Below are positions 15,692-21,715 of a stretch of 21,715 nt of DNA, piece after piece. The notes under the pieces are model-generated. The model saw nothing but the letters and a program-made list of their open reading frames with translations, was not told the DNA's origin and did not search any database. The DNA comes from an uncultured Prevotella sp. (GTDB lineage: Bacteria; Bacteroidota; Bacteroidia; Bacteroidales; Bacteroidaceae), in the NCBI GenBank assembly GCA_927910885.1, contig CAKMOD010000036.1:1-21715 (forward strand), read 5' to 3'. Position 1 is the stretch's first letter. Every line of letters starts with the position of its first letter. Made by a program: the position numbers and the translations under genes.

Positions 15692-16399
15692 CTATTCATT
15701 CTCTATTTCGACAGCAGCACTCCCTTCCTTTCGGAGGGGCTGGGGGAGGCTTTCTATCAAGCCATCTTTAAGATGTATCGTTCTGTCTGTGATACTTGCG
15801 AGCCCCTCATCGTGTGTAACAATAACGAAAGTCTGACCAAACTTATCACGGAGATCGAAGAAGAGCTGATGTAACTCCTGCTTGTTTTTCGAATCCAAAC
15901 TACCAGAAGGCTCATCGGCAAGGATAACAGCAGGGTTGTTTACCAACGCACGAGCTACTGCCACACGCTGCTTCTCACCACCAGAAAGTTCGTTAGGCTT
16001 ATGATTAGCACGGTCGCTCAAGCCCATAAATTCCAACAGTTCTTCAGCACGCTGACGTGCATCCTTAGTCTTTCTGCCAGCAATATAAGCTGGAATCATA
16101 ATGTTCTCAAGAGCTGTAAACTCAGGAAGAAGCTGATGAAACTGAAAGACAAAACCCAAGTGCTGATTGCGGAAATCACTCAACTTACCTGCTGACAGGC
16201 TACCAACATCAATACCATCTACAACAACAGAGCCACTATCGGGCTTATCCAGCGTTCCAAGTATCTGTAACAAGGTTGTCTTACCGGCTCCAGAAGGACC
16301 AACAATACTGACAACCTCGCCCTTCTCAATGCGTAGGTCAATACCTTTCAGCACCTGAAGTGAACCGAAGCTTTTAGTGATGTTCTTAATATCTATCAT
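15692..16399 (-). CDS. lolD: LolD-like ABC transporter ATP-binding protein
   Basis: ATPase subunit of a MacB/LolD-type exporter that powers release of lipoproteins from the inner membrane (LolCDE), or a closely related substrate. The 235 residues contain Walker A GPSGAGKT (34-41), the Q-loop at Gln86 (FQFHQLLPEFTALENIMIP, typical of LolD), signature LSGGE (138-142), Walker B VILADE (158-163), the D-loop SGSLDS (165-170) and switch His196. No LolC/E permease is adjacent, which is common in Bacteroidota, where lolD can be unlinked. The last 19 residues (SLPQPLRKEGSAAVEIENE) do not belong to the fold: their DNA is the GC-rich palindrome described at 15719-15750, so the natural C-terminus has been replaced or extended by a repeat. 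LolD and MacB-type ATPases are hard to separate by sequence alone. Confidence 0.88.
   Translation of the reverse strand: MIDIKNITKSFGSLQVLKGIDLRIEKGEVVSIVGPSGAGKTTLLQILGTLDKPDSGSVVVDGIDVGSLSAGKLSDFRNQHLGFVFQFHQLLPEFTALENIMIPAYIAGRKTKDARQRAEELLEFMGLSDRANHKPNELSGGEKQRVAVARALVNNPAVILADEPSGSLDSKNKQELHQLFFDLRDKFGQTFVIVTHDEGLASITDRTIHLKDGLIESLPQPLRKEGSAAVEIENE
15719..15750 (-). repeat. GC-rich palindromic element inside the 3' end of lolD
   Basis: Read on the minus strand it is CCTCCCCCAGCCCCTCC, then GAAAGGAAGGGAGT, a hairpin-forming element. It matches the element after asd at 20371-20404 (CCTCCCCCAACCC..., GGGAGGGGAGT) in the same orientation relative to the gene. Here it is translated as LPQPLRKEG near the protein end. 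Confidence 0.75.
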
Positions 16400-16412
16400 A
16401 TTCTATTCTTTT

Positions 16413-16468
16413 ATTGGGGCTATTGGGCTTATTGGCCTAAGTAGCCTAATTGGCCTAAGTAGCCTAAT
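16413..16468. repeat. 9-bp periodic repeat between the antiporter and lolD genes
   Basis: Six 9-base units of the form ATTGGSCTW / AGTAGCCTA run head to tail; the last four form an exact 18-bp duplication (ATTGGCCTAAGTAGCCTA at 16431-16448 and 16449-16466). This fills nearly all of the 75-base spacer, so it lies in the leader of lolD or in the antiporter-lolD junction of a shared mRNA. A diverged run of the same pattern is at 21398-21427. Confidence 0.75.
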
Positions 16469-16474
16469 ATCCTC

Positions 16475-18592
16475 TTACACTTTATTATGAATCCACTCTC
16501 TTACAGCCTCGTAAGCACTGCGTTCCTCCGTATGCTGTGGCTGAGCAAAGGTCATATCATCCATCTCACTACCATACTGATCAGGGAAGATTATCATAAT
16601 CGTCTTACCCTTAACACACTTATTCAGCTCCTCTGGTAGTCTTTCCATCGCAGTCTTATAGGATATTGTACCCTTACGTGCTGTCACAATGACAAAGAGG
16701 TGATCCTCTCGAACCTTTGAACCGAGTGTAGGCAATTCCTTCCAATGCTCCATCTCCTCATACTCTGCTCTAACACTTGGGAAACGATTACGAATAAACT
16801 CATTAACAAGTTGCAATGTTTCCTTACGACCATGGAATGTTATACGACACTCCAAGTTGCCTGCCATACGTGCTAATCGTTCCAACCAACGATAGAAACC
16901 TGGTTCAAACTCAGCACGAGAGGGGATAGCCACTTGTATTCTTCGGATTGTATTCAAAGGCTGTAAGATACGTGTCACGATAATCTGACGGCTCAATCCG
17001 TTGTATAGACTTCGTGTAAACTCTCCCCAGAAGCTACGACTAATCTCCTTATGGAAGTGTAATCCCATCAGAATCTCTGATGCCTGAAACTCCTTAAAAG
17101 CGTGCTTAATACCATTGGCAATATTGGCAGCAATACGCACCTGTGTTACCATCGGAACATCAGAGGCACTTGCCAAATGGCAGAGATGGTCTAACAAACG
17201 CTGTCCCTCCGCCTGATTATGGCGCATATTTACATCATCATAAACCACATTCAATGCCACTAACTCTCGTTTTAAACGTGGATTACGCATCAGTGTAGCC
17301 ATGGTTACAAGGTTATCAGAATACTCTGGGTACTTTACTGGAATCAGAATCTTCTCATCATCGAGATTCTTCATCATGTCATGTCCCTCCTTCTCCTGTA
17401 GACGAAGCCGTTGTGCTGCCCGCTCTGTAATGACAGTTGAAATGATACAGGTGAAGAGAATCATTATCACAATTCCATTCAAGACCTCATCACCAAATAG
17501 GTATTCACCCGGTGCTACCTGCAACCTACGTCCTACCATCACCATCGCAATAGCTCCAGCAGCATGGGCACTGGTCAAACCAAACATCATGTGACCTGCC
17601 AACCAAGACAGGCGGAAGATACGAGCTGCTAAGTAAGCTGCTACAGCCTTACCCAAGGTTCCGAAGAAGACGATACAGAATACGACCCAAAGTATCTTAC
17701 TTCCTTCAAAAAGTAGGCGTACATTAATCAGCATACCCACACCGATAAGGAAGTAAGGGATAAAGAGTGCATTACCCGTAAACTCTATGCGGTTCATCAA
17801 TGGAGATACTTTTGGAACAAATCGGTTCAATATCAAACCTGACATGAACGCTCCAAAGATTCCTTCCAAACCCACAGCATCCGACAAAGCTGCCGAGAGG
17901 AAAACGATGGCGAGGATGAAGATAAACTGCATCACAGCATCTGAATACCGACGAAGGAACCAACGTGTCACACGTGGAATCACCATAATTAGACCCACAC
18001 AATATGCTACAAATTTCAGAATGAATAGTAGCCAAAAGAGTATACCACCTTTGCCATGGAACGAATTGACAATGGATGCCATAACAATCAACGCCATAAA
18101 GAGAGCCATCATAGATGAACCAACACTCAACGTTGAACTCGTATGTCGTGTTAATCCGTATCGTCCCACTATCGGATAGGCTATCAATGTGTTTGAAGCC
18201 ATGATCGCCGCAAGCAGAAGCGATGCCAAAGGAAGATAGCCCAATAGACTGACACCCATAAAATAGGTTATTGCAAAGGGGATAAGAAAGGTCAACATAC
18301 CGAAGACCACCACCCTATTACGGTTTTTCTTCAGTCCTTCCATATCCATTTCCAGACCTGCAAGGAACATGATATAAAACAGTCCGACACGCCCGAAAAG
18401 TTCAAACGAGGCATCACGACCAAGGATATTCAGTCCATATTTTCCAACAAGGACACCCGCCAATACCATACCGATGATATGTGGAATACGCAGTCGTCCC
18501 ATGATGATTGGCGAAAGCAATATCATCAGCAAAACAACAAAGAAAATCAATGTCGGGTCGGTTATCGGGAAATATTGAGATAAATTCAGCAT
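16475..18592 (-). CDS. Kef-type (CPA2) cation:proton antiporter with cytoplasmic universal-stress-like domains
   Basis: Inner-membrane monovalent cation/H+ exchanger. The first 390 or so residues are a 12-13-helix CPA2 domain: LIFFVVLLMILLSPIIMGRL, IPHIIGMVLAGVLVGKYGL (the conserved early helix), LFYIMFLAGLEMDM, and ASNTLIAYPIVGRYGL where the family carries its polar ion-binding helix (Asn here), then AVGLEGIFGAFMSGL. From about 405 onward the protein is cytoplasmic and resembles one or two universal stress protein folds (DDEKILIPVKYPEYSDNLVTMA; RRIQVAIPSRAEFEPGFYRWLERLA), probably regulatory nucleotide-binding modules. At 705 residues it is full length for this Bacteroidota type. No TrkA-N domain is seen, unlike KefB/KefC. 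Ion preference (Na+ or K+) cannot be told. A -7 box lies at 18617-18624. Confidence 0.9.
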   Translation of the reverse strand: MLNLSQYFPITDPTLIFFVVLLMILLSPIIMGRLRIPHIIGMVLAGVLVGKYGLNILGRDASFELFGRVGLFYIMFLAGLEMDMEGLKKNRNRVVVFGMLTFLIPFAITYFMGVSLLGYLPLASLLLAAIMASNTLIAYPIVGRYGLTRHTSSTLSVGSSMMALFMALIVMASIVNSFHGKGGILFWLLFILKFVAYCVGLIMVIPRVTRWFLRRYSDAVMQFIFILAIVFLSAALSDAVGLEGIFGAFMSGLILNRFVPKVSPLMNRIEFTGNALFIPYFLIGVGMLINVRLLFEGSKILWVVFCIVFFGTLGKAVAAYLAARIFRLSWLAGHMMFGLTSAHAAGAIAMVMVGRRLQVAPGEYLFGDEVLNGIVIMILFTCIISTVITERAAQRLRLQEKEGHDMMKNLDDEKILIPVKYPEYSDNLVTMATLMRNPRLKRELVALNVVYDDVNMRHNQAEGQRLLDHLCHLASASDVPMVTQVRIAANIANGIKHAFKEFQASEILMGLHFHKEISRSFWGEFTRSLYNGLSRQIIVTRILQPLNTIRRIQVAIPSRAEFEPGFYRWLERLARMAGNLECRITFHGRKETLQLVNEFIRNRFPSVRAEYEEMEHWKELPTLGSKVREDHLFVIVTARKGTISYKTAMERLPEELNKCVKGKTIMIIFPDQYGSEMDDMTFAQPQHTEERSAYEAVREWIHNKV

Positions 18593-18616
18593 GCGTATCT
18601 ATAAAATTACTGTCTG

Positions 18617-18624
18617 CAAAGTTA
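18617..18624 (-). promoter_or_regulatory. -7 box of the antiporter gene
   Basis: CAAAGTTA reads TAACTTTG on the minus strand, an exact TAnnTTTG, 25 bases before the start at 18592. A TTG on the minus strand (18639-18641) is only 14 bases away, closer than the usual 19-21, so the -33 box is unclear. Confidence 0.55.
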
Positions 18625-19259
18625 CGAAAAAACTTTGGCAACCGACTAATAATACCTCCCTAATAAGGCTTCTTCCGTTAAATGTGAGACTCTTTTCGTA
18701 TTGCTTCAACGGTAGGAACAAGGTTATTCGTTAAACAAAACATAGCCAAGATTGTCAACTTTCTATTTTATTATCATTCTCCAACGCAGAAAATCTTTTC
18801 ATGTTAATACTTTGGAAAATTGCAGATAATGGTTTGAAAAAACATTACATATATTCAAATAAAATAGCTATAAATAAAGGCAAAAACACGTATAAGAAGC
18901 ATATCCACAACTAACAGACAATCAACAAGTTATACAATCGCACAAGAAAAGATGCTTAATTGGACTTCAAAAGGGCGTTAGTAAGGAGCTTAAAGGGCAT
19001 CTATTGCAAGTCAATTAGGCGTCTTTTAGAAGGCTAAAGAGCATGTATTCGTTTTGAACTACATAAAAATAGTTTACAAACATTGATTAGTATGAGAATA
19101 AGTGGTACTGTCTTAAAAGTGTATAAGCCTTTATTCTATTCTCTTTCTTTGCATTTAATGGAAGCATCTTAATAAGCCTATTATGATCACTAAATGACAG
19201 AAAACAACAGTACACCACAGAATTATATCTATCAAAACAGAAAAAAGACTAACATACCA
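18625..19259. other. Non-coding divergent spacer between the antiporter and asd genes
   Basis: About 635 bases without a credible gene on either strand; the longest open frames are short and unlike proteins. It is AT-rich except for the structured segment at 18954-19041. Both flanking genes point away, so it holds both promoter regions. Confidence 0.6.
18954..19041 (+). repeat. Structured, repeat-like segment with two inverted repeats
   Basis: GCTTAATTGGACTTCAAAAG (18954-18973) is partly complementary to CTATTGCAAGTCAATTAGGC (19001-19020): apart from small offsets the outer GCNTAATTG and an inner ACTT pair. Directly after it TCTTTTAG (19022-19029) and CTAAAGA (19034-19040) form a second stem. 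G/C-richer GGGCG and GGGCAT blocks sit between. It may be a dispersed Prevotella repeat or an RNA element; this is an inference without a search. Confidence 0.5.
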
Positions 19260-19290
19260 TTGTTTGTCTTAGGGAAAAATAGTAAATTTG
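19260..19290 (+). promoter_or_regulatory. Promoter of asd
   Basis: TAAATTTG at 19283-19290 is an exact TAnnTTTG. TTG at 19260-19262 is 20 bases upstream (a TTTG at 19263-19266 is closer than usual). The leader to the ATG at 19331 is about 35 bases and A-rich. Confidence 0.75.
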
Positions 19291-19330
19291 CAACTACGAA
19301 TAGGTTAGTAAACAAATAAAGATAAAAGAT

Positions 19331-20344
19331 ATGAAAGTAGCAATTGTTGGTGCCAGTGGTGCCGTAGGTCAGGAGCTCCTGCGCATCTTAGCTGAGAGAA
19401 ACTTCCCAATGGACGAGCTTGTCCTCTTTGGTTCAGAGCGTTCAGCAGGTAAGAAATACACATTCAAGGGTAAGGAATACGAAGTAAAACTGCTCCAGCA
19501 TAACGATGATTTCAAGGATGTAGACATCGCCTTCACAAGTGCTGGTGGTGGTACATCAGCTGAGTTTGCTGAGACTATCACCAAGTATGGTGCTGTCATG
19601 ATTGACAACTCAAGTCAGTTCCGTCAGGATGATGACGTACCATTGGTTGTTCCAGAAATTAATGCTGAGGATGCTTTGAACCGTCCACGTGGTATCATTG
19701 CCAACCCTAACTGTACTACCATTATGATGGTTGTCGTATTAAATCCTATCGATAAACTCAGCCATATCAAGAAGGTACATGTAAGTAGCTATCAGAGTGC
19801 TTCTGGTGCAGGTGCTGCCGCAATGGCAGAGTTGCAGCAGCAGTACAAGGAACTTGTTGAAAATGGCGAAGTAAAGACTGTTGAGAAGTTCCCACATCAG
19901 TTGGCATACAATGTTATTCCACAGATTGATAAGATGACAGAGAACGACTATACAAAGGAAGAGGTGAAGATGTTTAACGAGACTCGTAAGATTATGCACT
20001 CTGATGTTCGCACTTCTGCTACCTGCGTTCGCGTGTCTTCACTCCGTAGCCACTCTGAGGCTGTATGGTTCGAGACCGAGCGTCCACTCTCTGTTGAGGA
20101 GATTCGTGAGGCTTTGAAGGCTGCTCCTGGTGTTACTGTTGTTGATGATCCACAGAACTATATCTATCCAATGCCACTTGAGAGTGCTGGCCACGATGAC
20201 ATCTATGTGGGCCGAATCCGTAAGGACCTTGCTGATGACAATGGCAATACACTCTGGCTCACTGGCGACCAAATCCGTAAGGGTGCTGCATTGAATGCGG
20301 TACAGATTGCGGAGTATTTGATTAAGGTAGGTAATGTGAAGTAA
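19331..20344 (+). CDS. asd: Aspartate-semialdehyde dehydrogenase
   Basis: NADPH-dependent enzyme converting 4-phospho-aspartate to aspartate-semialdehyde, the branch point toward lysine/diaminopimelate, threonine and methionine; cytosolic. The 337 residues begin with the nucleotide-binding GASGAVGQELLRIL (7-20). SAGGGTSAEF (70-79) contacts phosphate, NPNCTT (125-130) places the catalytic Cys at 128, SYQSASGAGAAAM is at 153-165, and RVSSLRSHSEAV (234-245) carries the acid/base His at 241. Length and motif spacing fit the Gram-positive/Bacteroidota-type enzyme. It stands alone, with its own promoter, and ends 27 bases before a GC-rich palindrome and about 100 bases before a terminator. No anomalies. 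Confidence 0.97.
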   Translation: MKVAIVGASGAVGQELLRILAERNFPMDELVLFGSERSAGKKYTFKGKEYEVKLLQHNDDFKDVDIAFTSAGGGTSAEFAETITKYGAVMIDNSSQFRQDDDVPLVVPEINAEDALNRPRGIIANPNCTTIMMVVVLNPIDKLSHIKKVHVSSYQSASGAGAAAMAELQQQYKELVENGEVKTVEKFPHQLAYNVIPQIDKMTENDYTKEEVKMFNETRKIMHSDVRTSATCVRVSSLRSHSEAVWFETERPLSVEEIREALKAAPGVTVVDDPQNYIYPMPLESAGHDDIYVGRIRKDLADDNGNTLWLTGDQIRKGAALNAVQIAEYLIKVGNVK

Positions 20345-20370
20345 AAGAAAGATAGAAAGATATAAAACTG

Positions 20371-20404
20371 GCCCCTCCCCCAACCCTCCCCCGTAGGGAG
20401 GGGA
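20371..20404 (+). repeat. GC-rich palindromic element after asd
   Basis: CCCTCCC (20384-20390) pairs with GGGAGGG (20396-20402) over a 5-base loop, preceded by CCCCTCCCCCAA, which offers an alternative pairing. It is strikingly GC-rich in an AT-rich spacer and is in the same gene-sense orientation as the copy in lolD. It may stabilise the asd mRNA 3' end. Confidence 0.75.
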
Positions 20405-20446
20405 GTAGATACCGAAAGGGGAAAGGGTTTGCTAAACATAAAGAAT

Positions 20447-20489
20447 GAGCGTATCGAGAAGATTAAAGACTCCTTGATACGCTCTTTTG
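20447..20489 (+). terminator. Terminator between convergent asd and monooxygenase genes
   Basis: GAGCGTATC (20447-20455) pairs perfectly with GATACGCTC (20476-20484), extended inward by about three pairs, followed by TTTT. It ends asd transcription; the lack of a long A run upstream makes it less certain for the opposite strand. Confidence 0.8.
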
Positions 20490-20565
20490 ATTTAGTTTCT
20501 TTACCCCACTCTTCGACTAAATAGTCAACGACTAAAGAATAATGAAGAGAGAAGATTATTTGTGA

Positions 20566-20851
20566 TTAGCGTTCAAACTGCTCAATGCTTAAGCCACCAT
20601 CTGTCAACTTTTCTAATTCAGGAACAATACGAGTGAAATGTTCTGAACGAGCATGACGAGTTAAACAAGCCTTGTCTTCCCATGTTTCACAGAAAAAGAA
20701 AACACCTGATTGGGTTGTACTCTCAAACAAATCGTAGCCTTTTATTACCTTCATCTTTACGCGAAAGTTCTACTAATTCGTCTGTAAGAGCCTTCACTTG
20801 GGCAGTAGTTACACCAGCCTTTACCTTGAAAAAAACATTTAATCTAATCAT
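20566..20851 (-). pseudogene. Antibiotic biosynthesis monooxygenase (ABM)-like small protein, one-base frameshift
   Basis: ABM-fold proteins are small dimeric ferredoxin-like enzymes acting on quinones or other aromatics, or on haem; the substrate here is unknown. The true start is ATG at 20849-20851 (minus strand). It reads MIRLNVFFKVKAGVTTAQVKA, then ELVELSRKDEGNK, and then leaves frame at AAAA (TTTT at 20740-20743). With three A instead of four it continues DEGNKGYDLFES, then GVFFFCETWEDKACLTRHARSEHF, and ends GGLSIEQFER, giving a normal 94-residue ABM protein with the family's EGxxxYdlfes and WEDKacLxxHxxsxHF patterns. The short open frame starting at 20754 is therefore only the 3' part. 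It follows the FMN-binding gene by 28 bases and is probably co-transcribed. The cause may be a sequencing error or real inactivation. Confidence 0.85.
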
Positions 20852-20879
20852 ATCTTATATGTTTTTAGTTAACTAACTC

Positions 20880-21287
20880 TTACTTATTCTTCTTATAATA
20901 AGCTACAGCAGCAGCTACATTCTCCTTCACAGCACGTGATGTATAGGTAGCTCCAGTCACACCATCAAGACTCTCAGCCTTTGCAGCCTTTGACAGTTTC
21001 ATGCCATTAAACTTTGGAAATAACCCCTGCTTCACCTTATCATAGAACTTAGGACCTTCACGATTTGGCAAAGCCTCAACCTTAACAACCTTATTATTCT
21101 TAATATAAACCTCTACTGGTGTTGCACCCTTAAATCCCTTTACATTTGAACAGAGGCTGGTTGTATTGACAACGTATGTGCCATCTGCCTGCTTATACAT
21201 CACCTTATCCTGCTGCACTGCAGCGAAAGCAACCCCTGTAGTTAGTACTGCTACGGCTGCTACTGATACGAATTGTTTTTTTAACAT
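20880..21287 (-). CDS. Secreted FMN-binding domain protein
   Basis: Exported flavoprotein of 135 residues with a signal peptide at 1-22 (VAAVAVLTTGVAFA). The rest is a single FMN-binding domain like that of NqrC/RnfG. The motif DGVTGATYTS at 108-117 is the covalent flavin-attachment site: in NqrC-type proteins FMN is joined by a phosphoester bond to the Thr that follows GATx, here Thr116, by the ApbE transferase. VEVYIKNNKVVKVEALPNREGPKFYDKV precedes it. No transmembrane anchor, lipobox or partner Nqr/Rnf gene is near, so it is likely a free periplasmic electron carrier; this role is inferred. The ABM-like gene follows 28 bases later. Confidence 0.9.
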   Translation of the reverse strand: MLKKQFVSVAAVAVLTTGVAFAAVQQDKVMYKQADGTYVVNTTSLCSNVKGFKGATPVEVYIKNNKVVKVEALPNREGPKFYDKVKQGLFPKFNGMKLSKAAKAESLDGVTGATYTSRAVKENVAAAVAYYKKNK

Positions 21288-21326
21288 AACCTATTACCTT
21301 TATTTTTTAACTGATAAATTCGACTG

Positions 21327-21334
21327 CAAATGTA
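21327..21334 (-). promoter_or_regulatory. -7 box of the FMN-binding gene
   Basis: CAAATGTA reads TACATTTG on the minus strand, an exact TAnnTTTG, 40 bases before the start at 21287. No clear TTG box was found upstream at the standard distance. Confidence 0.55.
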
Positions 21335-21397
21335 CGAAAAAGTAAAAAGGCGTGCTCTCTTTTTGCATTTTTTAAGGGTTAGATATTAGTCTTATTT

Positions 21398-21427
21398 GCC
21401 CAATAAGGCTAACAAGCCTTATAACGC
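21398..21427. repeat. Diverged 9-bp periodic repeat
   Basis: GCCCAATAAGGCTAACAAGCC and the following bases are spaced nine apart and on the minus strand resemble the GGCCTAAGTAGCCTAATT pattern at 16413-16468. It lies between the divergent FMN-binding and lipoate ligase genes. Confidence 0.45.
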
Positions 21428-21476
21428 CACCCTGACTATTTTCCTTATTTTATTCTCTCTTTAATTATTTTATTTG

Positions 21477-21484
21477 TACATTTG
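21477..21484 (+). promoter_or_regulatory. -7 box of the lipoate ligase gene
   Basis: TACATTTG is an exact TAnnTTTG, 25 bases before the ATG at 21510. The -33 region is T-rich without a clear TTG. Confidence 0.55.
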
Positions 21485-21509
21485 TTCCCATAAACAATCA
21501 ATACCAACG

Positions 21510-21715
21510 ATGAAATATATACTACTACCTAAACCAGATACTATTCATCAACTCCCCTTCTACTTTGCGGTGGAAGAATACGTAGCACGGCATTATACCG
21601 ATGACGACTACTTTATGGGCTGGCGTGTGAACCCCACAGTGATGTTGGGACGCAACCAGTTGATTGACAATGAGGTCAATACAGACTACTGTAAAGAACA
21701 CAAGATTGATATTTT
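21510..21715 (+). CDS. Lipoate-protein ligase A (partial, cut by the window end)
   Basis: Only the first 68 codons are present. The visible protein begins MKYILLPKPDTIHQLPFYFAVEEYVARHY, with the paired WRVNPTVMLGRNQLIDNEVN (about 42-61). This matches the N-terminus of the LplA/BirA catalytic fold, where LGRNQ contacts the lipoyl-adenylate and the RRxxGGG motif would come just after the window end. The enzyme attaches free lipoate to E2 and H proteins. ATG at 21510 is well placed behind the -7 box. Octanoyltransferase-type relatives cannot be excluded until the rest is seen. Confidence 0.85.
   Translation, partial: MKYILLPKPDTIHQLPFYFAVEEYVARHYTDDDYFMGWRVNPTVMLGRNQLIDNEVNTDYCKEHKIDI

Noticed and set aside
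20566..20754. The 62-codon frame as a complete gene
   Set aside because: It lacks the N-terminal strand of the ABM fold, which is present just upstream in another frame to 20851; it is the 3' part of a frameshifted gene.

Overview
The window looks like Bacteroidota, most probably an oral-type Prevotella. The evidence is a SusC/SusD/thioredoxin locus, TAnnTTTG-type -7 boxes (some with a TTG or TTTG about 20 bases upstream) in front of several genes, no Shine-Dalgarno sequences, AT-rich spacers, and families of small palindromic intergenic repeats. The genus is an inference from these traits; no search was run.

Layout. 1-182: tail of one tRNA and a complete tRNA-Val(TAC). 288-4854 (+): three housekeeping genes, purB, a pseudouridine synthase with a long Gly/Tyr/Arg/Asn/Gln-rich N-terminal arm, and asnS. 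4899-13649: an AT-richer accessory block of envelope genes. It holds a small outer-membrane barrel gene broken at an A7 tract, a small membrane protein with GY repeats, and a minus-strand operon of SusC (broken by one base), SusD and a TlpA-like thioredoxin. Two 83-bp elements in opposite orientation lie near its two ends, and two 22-bp repeat arrays lie inside. 13650-18592 (-): tcdA, cvfB-like, lolD-like and a Kef-type antiporter. 18593-19330: a long spacer with a structured repeat. 19331-20344 (+): asd. 20566-21287 (-): a secreted FMN-binding protein followed by a monooxygenase-like gene with one frameshift. 21510-end (+): start of a lipoate-protein ligase gene.

How the parts fit. SusC, SusD and the thioredoxin overlap or nearly touch, so they should form one uptake operon: SusD lipoprotein as surface lid, SusC as TonB-dependent channel, and a periplasmic redox protein. 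The substrate cannot be read from sequence; a disulfide-bearing peptide is one possibility. The FMN-binding protein and monooxygenase-like gene also look like an operon.

Main caution: three genes (small barrel, SusC, monooxygenase) are each broken by a single base in a homopolymer, and each becomes full length if that base is corrected. This could be phase variation or decay, but sequencing indel errors explain the pattern as well.

No clearly new enzyme system was found. The less ordinary content is in the repeats: paired inverted 83-bp elements around the accessory block, a 67-bp duplication carrying promoter -7 boxes and a pairing-conserved stem-loop, and a GC-rich palindrome at gene 3' ends that is translated as the C-terminal tail of LolD.
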